Part shown: positions 1 through 8,684 of the stretch, in pieces | Position numbering within the stretch: the first letter of the stretch is position 1 | How the letters are laid out: each line of letters starts with the position of its first letter | Assembly (NCBI RefSeq): GCF_000247605.1 | Contig: NC_016894.1 | Coordinates: forward strand, 682,001-746,000 | Origin: Acetobacterium woodii DSM 1030 | Lineage (GTDB): Bacteria; Bacillota; Clostridia; Eubacteriales; Eubacteriaceae | Length of the DNA stretch: 64,000 bases | Direction: 5' to 3' | Translations under genes and position numbers: made by a program | The notes under the pieces: model-generated | Told to the model about the DNA's origin: nothing | Database searches by the model: none | What the model saw: only the letters and a program-made list of their open reading frames with translations

Positions 1-582
1 CATAAATTGTATGAAAGTGCAAGCATTAAAAATAAAACCATTGATTTGATTATGAATACCCTTTATGAAAAAAGCAGCCGTGAGATGCTTCATTCTCAGC
101 GGGTTAGTGAAATTTGCGAGCAGATAGCAATAAAAATGAATTTTGACCAGGATGATATCAGTCAGGTAAAAACGGCCGGACTCATTCATGATATTGGAAA
201 AATGGGAATTGATGAAAAAATACTCAATAAACCAGGTACATTGGACCAGGATGAATGGAAGAAAATGCAGCGGCACCCAGAGATTGGTTATCGTATTTTA
301 AGCTCATCCAGTGAATTTTCCGAGTTGTCCAGATATGTACTTGAACATCAGGAACGATGGGATGGAACAGGATACCCAAAGATGTTAAAAGGCGAAGAAA
401 TTTCGATCCAGGCACGAATCATTGGCGTTGCCGATGCATTTGATGCGATGACCTGTGATCGGGCTTATCGAAAAGGATTAAGTGTGGAAGAAGCCGTTGC
501 AGAAATAAAAAAATGCGCCGGAACGCAGTTCGACCCTGTTATCGCCGATGTTTTTGTTGAAAAAGTTTTGCTTAAAAGTTAA
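1..582 (+). CDS. HD-GYP domain protein, 5' end outside window
   Basis: The reading frame is already open at base 1, so this is the C-terminal part of a longer protein; the TTG at 7 is not convincing as a start. What remains is a nearly complete HD-GYP domain, the metal-dependent phosphodiesterase fold that usually hydrolyses cyclic di-GMP. Visible motifs are HDIGK, then KPG, HPEIG, EHQERWDGTGYP and an IGVADAFDAMTCDR stretch, all in the usual order. An N-terminal sensor (PAS, GAF or response-regulator domain) presumably lies upstream, but nothing of it is visible. A role in signalling is inferred from the family; the cyclic dinucleotide actually cleaved cannot be told from sequence. Confidence 0.88.
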   Translation, partial: HKLYESASIKNKTIDLIMNTLYEKSSREMLHSQRVSEICEQIAIKMNFDQDDISQVKTAGLIHDIGKMGIDEKILNKPGTLDQDEWKKMQRHPEIGYRILSSSSEFSELSRYVLEHQERWDGTGYPKMLKGEEISIQARIIGVADAFDAMTCDRAYRKGLSVEEAVAEIKKCAGTQFDPVIADVFVEKVLLKS

Positions 583-651
583 AAAGGATTCAAACGAATC
601 AAAGTGATTAAGCATGATTTTATAAAATAATTCAATTTAAAGGAGTGGTTT

Positions 652-1233
652 ATGATGTCAGAAAAAAAAGAGAATGTAATTAACGGAGTAATAAAAAAGC
701 TGAAACAGGGAAATGCGGATTTTGTCAAAAACGAGAAAAATGAAGGTGATATCTCGCAGATGATTCGGACCAAAACGGTTGCAGAGGGGCAAAAACCATA
801 TGCCGTGGTAATAACCTGCTCGGATTCAAGAGTCCCACCAGAACATATTTTTTCAGCGGGAATCGGAGAATTATTTGTGATTCGTACGGCCGGAAATGTA
901 ATTGGTGATTTTGAATTAGGCAGTATTGAATATGCGGTGGGGCACCTTAATACCGCGGTTGTTCTGGTGATGGGACATAGTCATTGCGGAGCCGTTGCCG
1001 CAGCAATTGAGGGTCATGGCGAGGGGTATATCAACGCAATTTTGGAAGAAATACAGCCCGTTATTGTCGGGGAAACAAATGTTGGCAAATGTGAAAATCT
1101 CAATATTGAAAACAGTATCAAACGGATTTTACAAAGTGAGATGATTAAGACAATGATTGGTGAAGGTCAGGTGAAAGTTTTAGGCTGTAAATATGATCTT
1201 GGATCTGGTCAGGTTGAATTTTTCGAAAACTAA
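652..1233 (+). CDS. Beta-class carbonic anhydrase
   Basis: Interconverts CO2 and bicarbonate in the cytoplasm, useful to an organism that fixes CO2. The 193-residue length fits the short bacterial beta class. Zinc ligands are visible as Cys56 in ITCSDSR (with the Asp58/Arg60 dyad) and His109/Cys112 in GHSHCGA. Two ATG codons are adjacent (652 and 655); the AAGGAG at 641-646 is better spaced for the second, so the protein may be one residue shorter. The gene stands alone between the HD-GYP gene and the serpin gene, with no visible co-transcription partner beyond same-strand placement. Confidence 0.93.
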   Translation: MMSEKKENVINGVIKKLKQGNADFVKNEKNEGDISQMIRTKTVAEGQKPYAVVITCSDSRVPPEHIFSAGIGELFVIRTAGNVIGDFELGSIEYAVGHLNTAVVLVMGHSHCGAVAAAIEGHGEGYINAILEEIQPVIVGETNVGKCENLNIENSIKRILQSEMIKTMIGEGQVKVLGCKYDLGSGQVEFFEN

Positions 1234-1289
1234 GGTTCTGGCGAGGTCACGGATACGGAGAAATCGTTAAGTTAAAAAAGGAGCTCAAT

Positions 1290-2537
1290 ATGAAACAAAG
1301 ACCTTTGATATTGATGGGATTGGCTGGCATCGTGGCAATTATGCTAATAATGGCAGGTTGTCAAAAGAAAAATCAGCTCAAACCGGATGAATCTGTACTG
1401 GCGTCGTTTGATCGTTCGATTGTTGCTAAAAGAAATGATTTTGGGTTTAGCCTTTATCAAAAGTTAATTAATGAAAATGAAAATATGATGATCTCTCCGG
1501 TCGGTGTAACGTTGGCGATGGATATGGCTTATAATGGGGCGGAGGGAGAAACAAAAGCGGTTATGGCAAAAGCCTTAAACATTCAGGGCATTGATACGGA
1601 ACGACTAAATAAAAACAATCGGGCATTGCTTTATTTATTAACTTCCGCTGAACCAAAAGTGATATTAAACATTGCTGATTCACTGTGGTTGGATCAAAGT
1701 TTTGAATTTTCAGAACCATTTAGACAAACCGTTAAAGATAATTATCAGGCCCAAACGGAAGAACTCGATTTTAGTGACCCAAAGTCAGCGGATACGATTA
1801 ATAAATGGGTGAAGGATAAAACAGCAGGGGTTATTGATCAGATCGTAGACGCGCCGATAGATTCCGAGACCATGATGTTTTTAATCAATACTGTTTATTT
1901 TAAAGGCGCGTGGACAAGTCCGTTTGATCAAGAACAAACCAGTGAACAGAATTTTAAAACCGGTAATGGTCAGACGGTGGCGACACCAATGATGTTTCAG
2001 AGCGGAGCGTTTGATTATTTAAAAACGGTTGATTTTCAAGCAGTGCGGTTGCCTTATGGTGATGAACAGAAAATGGCGATGATTCTGTTTTTGCCCAACG
2101 AAGAATCAAGTTTGGTGGAATTTCAAGGGCAACTCAATCAGGAAAACTGGTCGAACTGGATGAATCAGCTGGCGCAAAAAGAAGGAACGATCATGCTACC
2201 GCGGTTGACCTTAACCACAGAAGAATCCCTTAAGCAGGCGCTGACCGATTTAGGGATGGGCGTGGCTTTTGAAGCGGGAAAAGCGGACTTTTCGGGAATG
2301 ACAACAGCAGGTAGTGGCGGTGATATAAAAATAAGTGATGTTAAGCACAAAACTTATCTTCAAGTGGATGAGCGAGGAACTGAAGCAGCGGCGGCAACCT
2401 CGGTAGAAATTGGACTTACGAGTATGCCAACTTATGATTTTGAACTCCGGTTTGACCGACCTTTTTTCTATGCTATCCAAGATCGTGAAACGGGAGCGAT
2501 CATTTTTTTGGGATCGGTGTCTGATCCCGGTAAATAA
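1290..2537 (+). CDS. Serpin family lipoprotein (serine protease inhibitor)
   Basis: A 415-residue serpin with an N-terminal lipoprotein signal: hydrophobic residues 6-22 and the lipobox IMAGC, putting the lipidated Cys at 24. Serpin landmarks appear in order: an INKWVKDKTAGVI motif, NTVYFKGAW near residues 200-210, and a reactive-centre hinge at residues 361-371 (E-R-G-T-E-A-A-A-A-T-S). The small-residue hinge is the type seen in inhibitory serpins, which trap a protease by loop insertion. The scissile bond probably lies about ten residues further on, near LTSM, but cannot be fixed without an alignment. It would act outside the cell, tethered to the membrane. The start has a good GGAG at 1279-1282. 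Confidence 0.93.
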   Translation: MKQRPLILMGLAGIVAIMLIMAGCQKKNQLKPDESVLASFDRSIVAKRNDFGFSLYQKLINENENMMISPVGVTLAMDMAYNGAEGETKAVMAKALNIQGIDTERLNKNNRALLYLLTSAEPKVILNIADSLWLDQSFEFSEPFRQTVKDNYQAQTEELDFSDPKSADTINKWVKDKTAGVIDQIVDAPIDSETMMFLINTVYFKGAWTSPFDQEQTSEQNFKTGNGQTVATPMMFQSGAFDYLKTVDFQAVRLPYGDEQKMAMILFLPNEESSLVEFQGQLNQENWSNWMNQLAQKEGTIMLPRLTLTTEESLKQALTDLGMGVAFEAGKADFSGMTTAGSGGDIKISDVKHKTYLQVDERGTEAAAATSVEIGLTSMPTYDFELRFDRPFFYAIQDRETGAIIFLGSVSDPGK

Positions 2538-2555
2538 ACCGAAATATATAAATGG

Positions 2556-2596
2556 CCTGGGAGTGCTGTGACAGACAGCTTCCCAGGTGTTTTTTC
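2556..2596 (+). terminator. Rho-independent terminator after the serpin gene
   Basis: CCTGGGA pairs with TCCCAGG, with an inner GCTGT/ACAGC helix, followed by a run of T. Confidence 0.85.
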
Positions 2597-2925
2597 GGCA
2601 TTTTAGAGAATGAAGAAGTTTATGGGTTGCTTAATCGTTAAAAAAAACATTGTAAGATGGGCAATAAAAAAGTAAAATTAAGGATAAAAGTTTAGGAGTG
2701 TGGTTAAATAATAAAGGAAAAACAAATGAATGCGGCCTGCTTTTGTCCATGATAATTTTGGATAGCTGGCCTAATTCGATGGAGCTGTCGTGGCATAGCA
2801 ATTAGTAATAAATCAGGAGCGTTTGCTTCAGGCCAAAAGGATGGCATTGGCTTATTACGGGGCGAAGAATGAGATACATTCTCATTCCAAAAAGACTTAA
2901 TATCACAGGCAAAAGAGAGGGAAAG
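2597..2925 (+). promoter_or_regulatory. Intergenic region with an 8-bp dyad before uppP
   Basis: No gene is seen in this stretch. The one ordered feature is a perfect dyad, GAATGAGA-TACAT-TCTCATTC at 2867-2887, about 40 bases before the uppP start. It could be an operator or a small hairpin in the leader; no family can be assigned. Confidence 0.4.
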
Positions 2926-3756
2926 ATGGGCTTTTTAGAAATTTTGAAAGCAATCCTGTTGGGGGTTGTCGAAGGTGTAACGGAGTGGCTGCCAATCAGC
3001 AGTACCGGACACATGATATTGGTGGATGGTTTTATTAAACTGAATATGTCAGATGCATTTATTGAAATGTTTTTGTATGTTATTCAATTGGGCGCGATTT
3101 TAGCAGTTGTTTATATTTATTGGCATAAATTGGTGCCGTTTGCGATTAAAGATAAAAAAATAATGATTCGCAAAAATACCATGATTCTTTGGTCAAAAAT
3201 TGTGGTGGCCTGCATTCCCGGGATTATTGCATATTTTCTGTTGGACAAGTTGTTTAATACTTATTTTATGAATTCCGTTACCGTTTCGGTGATGCTGATC
3301 TTTTATGGGATCCTTTTTATTGTTATTGAAAATTATAATAAAAAACGAACCCCGGAGGTTATTAAACTGTCACAACTAACTTATAAAAAAGCCTTGCAGA
3401 TTGGGGCTTTTCAGGCATTATCAATTGTTCCGGGAACATCACGTTCCGGAGTAACGATTTTGGGGGGAATGATTTTGGGAACGTCCCGGACAGTTGCCGC
3501 CGAATTTACCTTTTTTATGGCAGTGCCGGTCATGTTTGGGATTAGTTTTTTAAAATTGATTAAATTTGGATTAGCCTTTAGTTTATGGGAAGGGGTTATT
3601 TTATTAGTCGGGATGATCACCGCTTTTATCACCTCAATAGTGGCGATCAAGTTCTTGATGAGCTATATTAAAAAACATGACTTTAAAGTTTTTGGCTGGT
3701 ACCGAATTGTGTTGGGAATTATCGTATTATTGTATTTTTTTATAACCGGTAATTAA
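2926..3756 (+). CDS. uppP: Undecaprenyl-diphosphatase UppP/BacA
   Basis: Dephosphorylates undecaprenyl diphosphate so that the lipid carrier of cell-wall synthesis can be reused; it also gives bacitracin tolerance. It is a polytopic membrane protein of 276 residues from the ATG at 2926, which has GAGAGGG just upstream; an ATG at 2869 in the same frame lies inside the dyad and lacks a ribosome site. The family signatures are complete: EGVTEWLPISSTGH near the N-terminus and PGTSRSG in the middle, supplying the catalytic Glu, Ser and Arg residues. Length and hydrophobic pattern match the family. Confidence 0.96.
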   Translation: MGFLEILKAILLGVVEGVTEWLPISSTGHMILVDGFIKLNMSDAFIEMFLYVIQLGAILAVVYIYWHKLVPFAIKDKKIMIRKNTMILWSKIVVACIPGIIAYFLLDKLFNTYFMNSVTVSVMLIFYGILFIVIENYNKKRTPEVIKLSQLTYKKALQIGAFQALSIVPGTSRSGVTILGGMILGTSRTVAAEFTFFMAVPVMFGISFLKLIKFGLAFSLWEGVILLVGMITAFITSIVAIKFLMSYIKKHDFKVFGWYRIVLGIIVLLYFFITGN

Positions 3757-3845
3757 TAGCGTGAGACAGTTGAGCAAGTAATGATGGCCTGATTTTCGCG
3801 GTAGAGCAATAATGAGGTAACTGGAAAGGATTGTAGGAAGAAAAA

Positions 3846-4670
3846 ATGATTAAAATTGATCAGGAAAAATGTATTGGTTGTGGCGCATGTGTTGATGATT
3901 GTTTTACCCGGGATCTTGTGATTGAAGAGGATAAAGCTAAAGTCCTTAATCAAACGTGTATCAAATGCGGCCATTGTATCGCTATTTGTCCGGTTAATGC
4001 GGTTAGCATAACCGACTACGATATGAGTGAAGTGAAGGCGTACAATGCCGTGGATTTTGATATCGAACCTGAAAAACTGCTGAATTTTATTAAATTCAGA
4101 CGGTCAGTGCGTCAATTTACAGAAAAACCGATTGAAAAAGAAAAGCTGGAAGCGATTATCGAAGCCGGGCGTTTCACGCCAACTGGTGGCAACCGCCAGC
4201 CGGTATCTTTTGTGGTAGTTCAAAATGAACTTTCAGAGCTGACCAGACTGGCGTTGGAAAGCCTTAATAATCAGGGTCAAGCGTATCTGGCCGATAAAGA
4301 AAAGACACCACCCTTGATTGCCTATTATGCCAAGCGCTGGTTGCAGATGTATGAAGATTACCTGAAAAACCCTGAAAAACCGACCGATTTATTTTTTAAT
4401 GCCAAAACAGTCATGATCGTTGTTTCGGAATCACCGATTGATGGCGGTTTAGCGGCATCCTCGATGGAGCTGATGACTCATGCCCAGAAATTGGGAATGT
4501 ATTACAGTGGCTTTTTTGTCCGGGCAGCAGCGAATAGCCAGGAATTAAGACGTTTTCTGGGAATTGCAGAGGATAATAAACACGTTATTGCCTGTTTAGT
4601 GATGGGATATCCGGAGGTGTCCTACAAACGAACGGTACCCCGGAAAAAACCGTCAGTATCCTGGCGTTAA
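3846..4670 (+). CDS. Ferredoxin-nitroreductase fusion flavoprotein
   Basis: The first 60 residues carry two 4Fe-4S motifs (CIGCGACVDDC and CIKCGHCIAIC); residues about 80-270 are a nitroreductase-family FMN domain (FRRSVRQF, then TPTGGNRQP). The Fe-S module can feed electrons from reduced ferredoxin to the flavin. Such fusions are common in strict anaerobes, and their substrates are mostly unknown. The gene stands alone, followed by a terminator. A specific substrate cannot be inferred. The C-terminus is short and basic. Confidence 0.92.
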   Translation: MIKIDQEKCIGCGACVDDCFTRDLVIEEDKAKVLNQTCIKCGHCIAICPVNAVSITDYDMSEVKAYNAVDFDIEPEKLLNFIKFRRSVRQFTEKPIEKEKLEAIIEAGRFTPTGGNRQPVSFVVVQNELSELTRLALESLNNQGQAYLADKEKTPPLIAYYAKRWLQMYEDYLKNPEKPTDLFFNAKTVMIVVSESPIDGGLAASSMELMTHAQKLGMYYSGFFVRAAANSQELRRFLGIAEDNKHVIACLVMGYPEVSYKRTVPRKKPSVSWR

Positions 4671-4697
4671 AAAAATAAATAAGTAATGATTTTGTGG

Positions 4698-4719
4698 GGC
4701 GGCAAGTTGTCGCCTTTTT
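4698..4719 (+). terminator. Terminator between nitroreductase and ABC genes
   Basis: GGCGGCA-AGT-TGTCGCC hairpin with one G-T pair, followed by TTTTT. Confidence 0.75.
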
Positions 4720-4825
4720 AAATGTTATACGTGTTAAGATGGCCTGAATCAGTGCGTTTGAGATAATTAGACAAGACACCTTCACGAATAGGCTAATCGT
4801 TTTTTAAAAGAATAGGAGGCGAACA

Positions 4826-5443
4826 ATGGCATGTATTGAATATCGGGATATTGAACTGAAATTTGAAGAGCGGACGATTTTTACAAAATTTAATCTGGCA
4901 ATAAATAAAAACGAAAAAATCCTTTTGTGTGCCCCTTCCGGACGGGGAAAAACCAGTTTGGTAAAAATGTTAATGGGGTTTATTATTCCGGATAGTGGTG
5001 AAATCATAGTCGATGGAATACCTTTGTCCGGGAAAACAGTGAATCAGATTCGCAGTAAAATTTCATATGTTAGCCAGGATGCAGATATTCCTAAAGGGAT
5101 TGTTAGTGACGTATTTAGAGATGTTTTTAAATTTCAGATTAATCGGCAGCTAAATTATCAAGAGAAAATCCTTTCTGACTGGCTTGAGAAGATGTTATTG
5201 CCTCAGGAAACGCTTAATAAAAACGTCGATTCGCTTTCCGGTGGAGAACGACAACGACTCGCTTTAATTTTAGGGATATTGTTGGATCGGGAGATTTGGA
5301 TTCTTGATGAAATAACGACGGGGTTGGATCAGGAGTTGAAGAAAAAAATAGTTGAGTTGTTGTTAAATGATGATAAAACCATTTTGGTGGTGTCCCACGA
5401 CGATATCTATCAAAATCGTGGATTAAGAGAGGTGAGTTGGTAA
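4826..5443 (+). CDS. ABC transporter ATPase, FetA/YbbL-like
   Basis: A small 205-residue ABC ATPase. Walker A is APSGRGKTS (residues about 36-44), the signature is LSGGERQR, Walker B is IWILDEIT, and the switch His is in VVSHDD. It pairs with the next gene: its TAA stop overlaps the ATG of the permease (TAATG). The E. coli relatives FetA/FetB export iron and protect against oxidative stress; whether iron is the substrate here is inferred only from the partner family. No metal-regulated operator was recognised upstream. Confidence 0.85.
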   Translation: MACIEYRDIELKFEERTIFTKFNLAINKNEKILLCAPSGRGKTSLVKMLMGFIIPDSGEIIVDGIPLSGKTVNQIRSKISYVSQDADIPKGIVSDVFRDVFKFQINRQLNYQEKILSDWLEKMLLPQETLNKNVDSLSGGERQRLALILGILLDREIWILDEITTGLDQELKKKIVELLLNDDKTILVVSHDDIYQNRGLREVSW

Positions 5444-6216
5444 TGGGAGTCCAAGAAATACCTTTTTACACGCCCTTTTATCTGTTGATCTTTTTAATTC
5501 CGATGATGATCATCAATTATAAACTGGAAATTGGGATTAATAAACGGGTTATTTATTCGTTATTTCGGATGACCATCCAGTTGGTTTTAGTGGGTTTTTT
5601 CCTGCAGTATATATTTTTATTTAATAATTACTGGATTAATTCGGCTTATGTATTATTTATGATTGGAGCCGCCGGATTAGCCACGGTTAAGTCCTGTAAG
5701 TTGTCGATCAAAAAGCAATTTTGGGCAATTGTTCTGGGCTTTGGAATTCCTAATCTAATGATGATTCTTTTTATCAACCAATTTGTGATTGGTTTGGATA
5801 ATATTTTTGATGCCCAATATTATATTCCCCTGATGGGGATGTTGCTGGGTAACAGTTTAAGTGGGAATATCATCGGCATCAATACGTTCTATACCGGTAT
5901 AAAGCAAAATGAGCGACAATATCAATATCGGCTGGGTTTGTCGGCCAATCAGTGGGAAGCCACCTTGCCATGGTATAAAGCCGCCATTATTGCCTGTATG
6001 AACCCTATTTTAGCATCAACGGAAACAATTGGACTGGTATCCCTGCCGGGGATGATGACCGGCCAGATCCTGGGCGGATCGATGCCAATGACCGCAATTA
6101 TTTATCAAATTGTGATTATGGGGGCTATTTTGATAACCCGCTATTTCAGTATTCATTTTTCAATTTTGTTAACCCGTAAAAAGGCATTTGATGCCTATGA
6201 TCGGCTAAAAATCTGA
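5443..6216 (+). CDS. ABC transporter permease, UPF0014/FetB family
   Basis: A 257-residue membrane protein with about seven hydrophobic segments. The family hallmarks are visible: the basic stretch GLSANQWEATLPW in a cytoplasmic loop and the PGMMTGQILGG segment. I chose the ATG at 5443, which overlaps the ATPase stop and has AGAGGTGAG at the right distance; a TTG six bases earlier is possible. Together with the preceding ATPase it should form a homodimeric exporter of the FetAB type, for iron or another metal. Confidence 0.88.
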   Translation: MGVQEIPFYTPFYLLIFLIPMMIINYKLEIGINKRVIYSLFRMTIQLVLVGFFLQYIFLFNNYWINSAYVLFMIGAAGLATVKSCKLSIKKQFWAIVLGFGIPNLMMILFINQFVIGLDNIFDAQYYIPLMGMLLGNSLSGNIIGINTFYTGIKQNERQYQYRLGLSANQWEATLPWYKAAIIACMNPILASTETIGLVSLPGMMTGQILGGSMPMTAIIYQIVIMGAILITRYFSIHFSILLTRKKAFDAYDRLKI

Positions 6217-6321
6217 AAATCTTACCAAAAATTCTCTTAACCGAAATAATTAGTTCATTTATTTTGACCGGATAGAATGGTAAAATGATTATAAAGTTAC
6301 TTTCTAAATGCGAGGTTAAAA

Positions 6322-7590
6322 ATGTCCTTTAAAGATTTAACACCGAACACGGTCATTGAATATATCCAATCGTATACCAACATCTTCCCGGCTGAGGCCA
6401 AACTTACAGTTTATGAGATTGGCGCAGGCGACGATGACGGGGATGGTTTCGTTAATCATGTTTATCGAATATCGGACGCAGACGGGAAATCAGTTATCTT
6501 AAAACAAGCCAAGCCATATCTCAAAGCATTTGGAGCCGGAGTACCCCTGACGACCAGACGAAATCAGCTTGAATCAGAAATAATAAAGGTGAGATCAGCG
6601 ATTACACCAGAATATTTGCCAACAATGTACCACGTTGATGCCGCCAATAATTTGTTTGTTTATGAGGATTGCGGACGTTTGAAGATCATGCGTTTTGAAT
6701 TAATCAAAGGCAAAACTTTCCCGAAATTCCCTAAACAGATGGGAGATTTTTTGGCAAAATCGAATTTTTATACCTCCGAAATATATTTAGACCAGATTGT
6801 TCATAAAGGCTTAGCATGTAAGTTCATGAATCCGGAAATGCGGGTGATTATGGAAACCATTCTTTTTCTGAGAGAATCGTTTATTGAAGCCGAAATCGAG
6901 CTGCCGGCAGGCGATCCCAATCATATTATCATGGGCGATTTACTTTGGGAAAAACGCGAATTGCGGGTCGAACTGCTGAAACTACGTGGGATTTTTATGA
7001 AAAAAAGTGAATGTCTGGTGCATGGTGATTTACATACCTCCAATATTATGATTGATGAAAATGAAATGAAGATTATTGATATGGAATATCCATTTATGGG
7101 ACCGTCATCGTCAGACACTGGTTACCTGATTGGTAATTTAATTTATGAATATATTGCCTGGTTTCATCATCCGGAAGGAACCCAAACATCACGCAGAGCA
7201 TATCGACAAGAAATGATTGATTATATCCGTAACCTGATGACCGAATACCAAAAAGTATATACGGTATGTTGGGAGCAGGATGCAAAACCGATGTATCGCG
7301 ATTATCCTGAGTATCGTGAAGCTTTACTTCGGGATTATATCAAAGAAGTTTGTGGCTTTGCCGGTTGCCAGATGGTCAGCCGAGTTGGTGGAATTGTACC
7401 GTTACCGGATTTTGATGTACTGCAGAATCTTGCTAGCCGAAACAGTGCCCGACGACTGGCGCTTTTGATTGCCGATGCCTTAGTGATGAAACGTGAAGAA
7501 GTTGAATCAGTCGACGATATTATCAATTTGATTGAGACCATTACCACTCGTTATTTTGAGGTAATGAAAGCGTTAAAAAATCGTAGTTAA
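6322..7590 (+). CDS. mtnK: S-methyl-5-thioribose kinase-like (MtnK family)
   Basis: An aminoglycoside-phosphotransferase-fold kinase of 422 residues, closest in layout to methylthioribose kinase, which phosphorylates 5-methylthioribose in the methionine salvage pathway. Supporting features are the N-terminal nucleotide segment with SVILKQAKPY, the catalytic HGDLHTSNIM motif (near residue 235), and IIDMEYPFMGP, which replaces the more usual DPEFAF. No other salvage gene (mtnA, mtnD) lies nearby, so the pathway may be partial. The family call is firm; the exact substrate less so. Confidence 0.72.
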   Translation: MSFKDLTPNTVIEYIQSYTNIFPAEAKLTVYEIGAGDDDGDGFVNHVYRISDADGKSVILKQAKPYLKAFGAGVPLTTRRNQLESEIIKVRSAITPEYLPTMYHVDAANNLFVYEDCGRLKIMRFELIKGKTFPKFPKQMGDFLAKSNFYTSEIYLDQIVHKGLACKFMNPEMRVIMETILFLRESFIEAEIELPAGDPNHIIMGDLLWEKRELRVELLKLRGIFMKKSECLVHGDLHTSNIMIDENEMKIIDMEYPFMGPSSSDTGYLIGNLIYEYIAWFHHPEGTQTSRRAYRQEMIDYIRNLMTEYQKVYTVCWEQDAKPMYRDYPEYREALLRDYIKEVCGFAGCQMVSRVGGIVPLPDFDVLQNLASRNSARRLALLIADALVMKREEVESVDDIINLIETITTRYFEVMKALKNRS

Positions 7591-7615
7591 ACCGCTATCT
7601 ATAGCAGCAGACAAG

Positions 7616-7650
7616 AAACTCAAGTTAATTTTAGGCTTGAGTTTTTTATT
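7616..7650 (+). terminator. Terminator after the kinase gene
   Basis: AAACTCAAG pairs with CTTGAGTTT across an 11-base loop, then a T run. Confidence 0.85.
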
Positions 7651-7913
7651 ACTAAAAAGCATGTAAGGGAATGTTTATTTAAAATAAAATGTGGTAGAAT
7701 AAGTATACTAAAATAGATTGGAACGAGAACAGATATCTTTTTTATAAAAAAAGGAGGCACAAGCGAAACGAAGAGATCCGATAAAAAAAGTGAAGATTTT
7801 GCCAAAACGATCTGATTGGAATCGATTGCAATCATGATTTATTGTTCAACAGAGTACTGACTGAAAAATGAGAATTATGGATAAGAAAACGCCAGCTATT
7901 CTAGTAAATAACA

Positions 7914-8084
7914 TAGGCAATTGCGAAATTAAAAAATATCGAACAACGGTTGCTTGGGGTGCAGTTTCCACAAACGATTTCGTAACGTGTAGGCGAACAG
8001 TTCATCGAACTGTCCACCGTACCGTGTAGAAATTGTTTCGTGTGAAACTGGGCCCAAAGCTCATGGCACTTTCGCAATTACCTA
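7914..8084 (+). mobile_element. 171-bp MITE-like palindromic element, copy 1
   Basis: One of four copies of a 171-bp element with ends TAGG...CCTA and inverted termini GCAATTGCGAAA/TTTCGCAATTACC. The whole element is a long imperfect palindrome centred on CAGTTCATCGAACTG. The 9-bp repeat GTAAATAAC flanks it (7904-7912 and 8086-8094), one base away from each end. It carries no coding capacity. It sits 30 bases before the lipoprotein gene start, so it occupies that gene's upstream region. Confidence 0.9.
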
Positions 8085-8113
8085 GGTAAATAACCATTTA
8101 GGAGGAGAAATTT

Positions 8114-8533
8114 ATGAAAAAAAATAAATTAGTTTTAACGCTTGTAATCATAACCCTGATGATGGTTTCGGTTCTTTTTATGGGGGCAAGCTGCAGTTCA
8201 ACCACGGCTAACGTCAGTAATGCTGTGATGACGACTGGTGTCGATGATAATTCTATGCCGGTGGACAATGTTACTGAATTTCCGGTAAATTCCGATGTTT
8301 ATGTGGCGGCAGAACTCCATAATGCACCAGATGATACAAATATCAAATTTATTTGGTATCAGGATGGTCAGGAATTAGATTCGGTCACAATTTCGAACGG
8401 AACCGTGAGTGATGCGCCACTATGGGGCATTTTGCCGGCCGATCTGGTTAGTAAAGCCGGAAATTATGCAGTTGAAATTTATATTGATGATCGGACCGAT
8501 CCGGATACAACAACCGAATTTACAGTTAAATAA
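8114..8533 (+). CDS. Putative small lipoprotein, unknown function
   Basis: 139 residues. A lysine-rich start, a hydrophobic stretch (residues 6-24) and a MGASC lipobox with Cys27 indicate a membrane-anchored lipoprotein. The remainder (about residues 45-139) looks like a beta-rich, immunoglobulin-like domain: VYVAAELHN, IKFIWYQDGQ and YAVEIYIDD strands, ending in TTEFTVK. I do not recognise a named family. The AGGAGGAG ribosome site at 8100-8107 lies just outside the MITE, so translation is intact, but the promoter may have been displaced by the insertion. Confidence 0.8.
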   Translation: MKKNKLVLTLVIITLMMVSVLFMGASCSSTTANVSNAVMTTGVDDNSMPVDNVTEFPVNSDVYVAAELHNAPDDTNIKFIWYQDGQELDSVTISNGTVSDAPLWGILPADLVSKAGNYAVEIYIDDRTDPDTTTEFTVK

Positions 8534-8628
8534 AGTCTTGACAGTAAGGCGTTAGTTAAACGATGGATAAAAATGAAATCATCAATAATATTGTCAGATA
8601 AAAAAAAGAAAGCTCAATATTAAAAAAA

Positions 8629-8656
8629 GCATCGGCCACTGGCCGGTGCTTTCTTT
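8629..8656 (+). terminator. Bidirectional terminator
   Basis: AGCATCGGCC-ACT-GGCCGGTGCT with A-rich and T-rich flanks, between convergent genes. Confidence 0.85.
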
Positions 8657-8684
8657 TGGAATCGGATAGAAGTTTCGTTTGATT

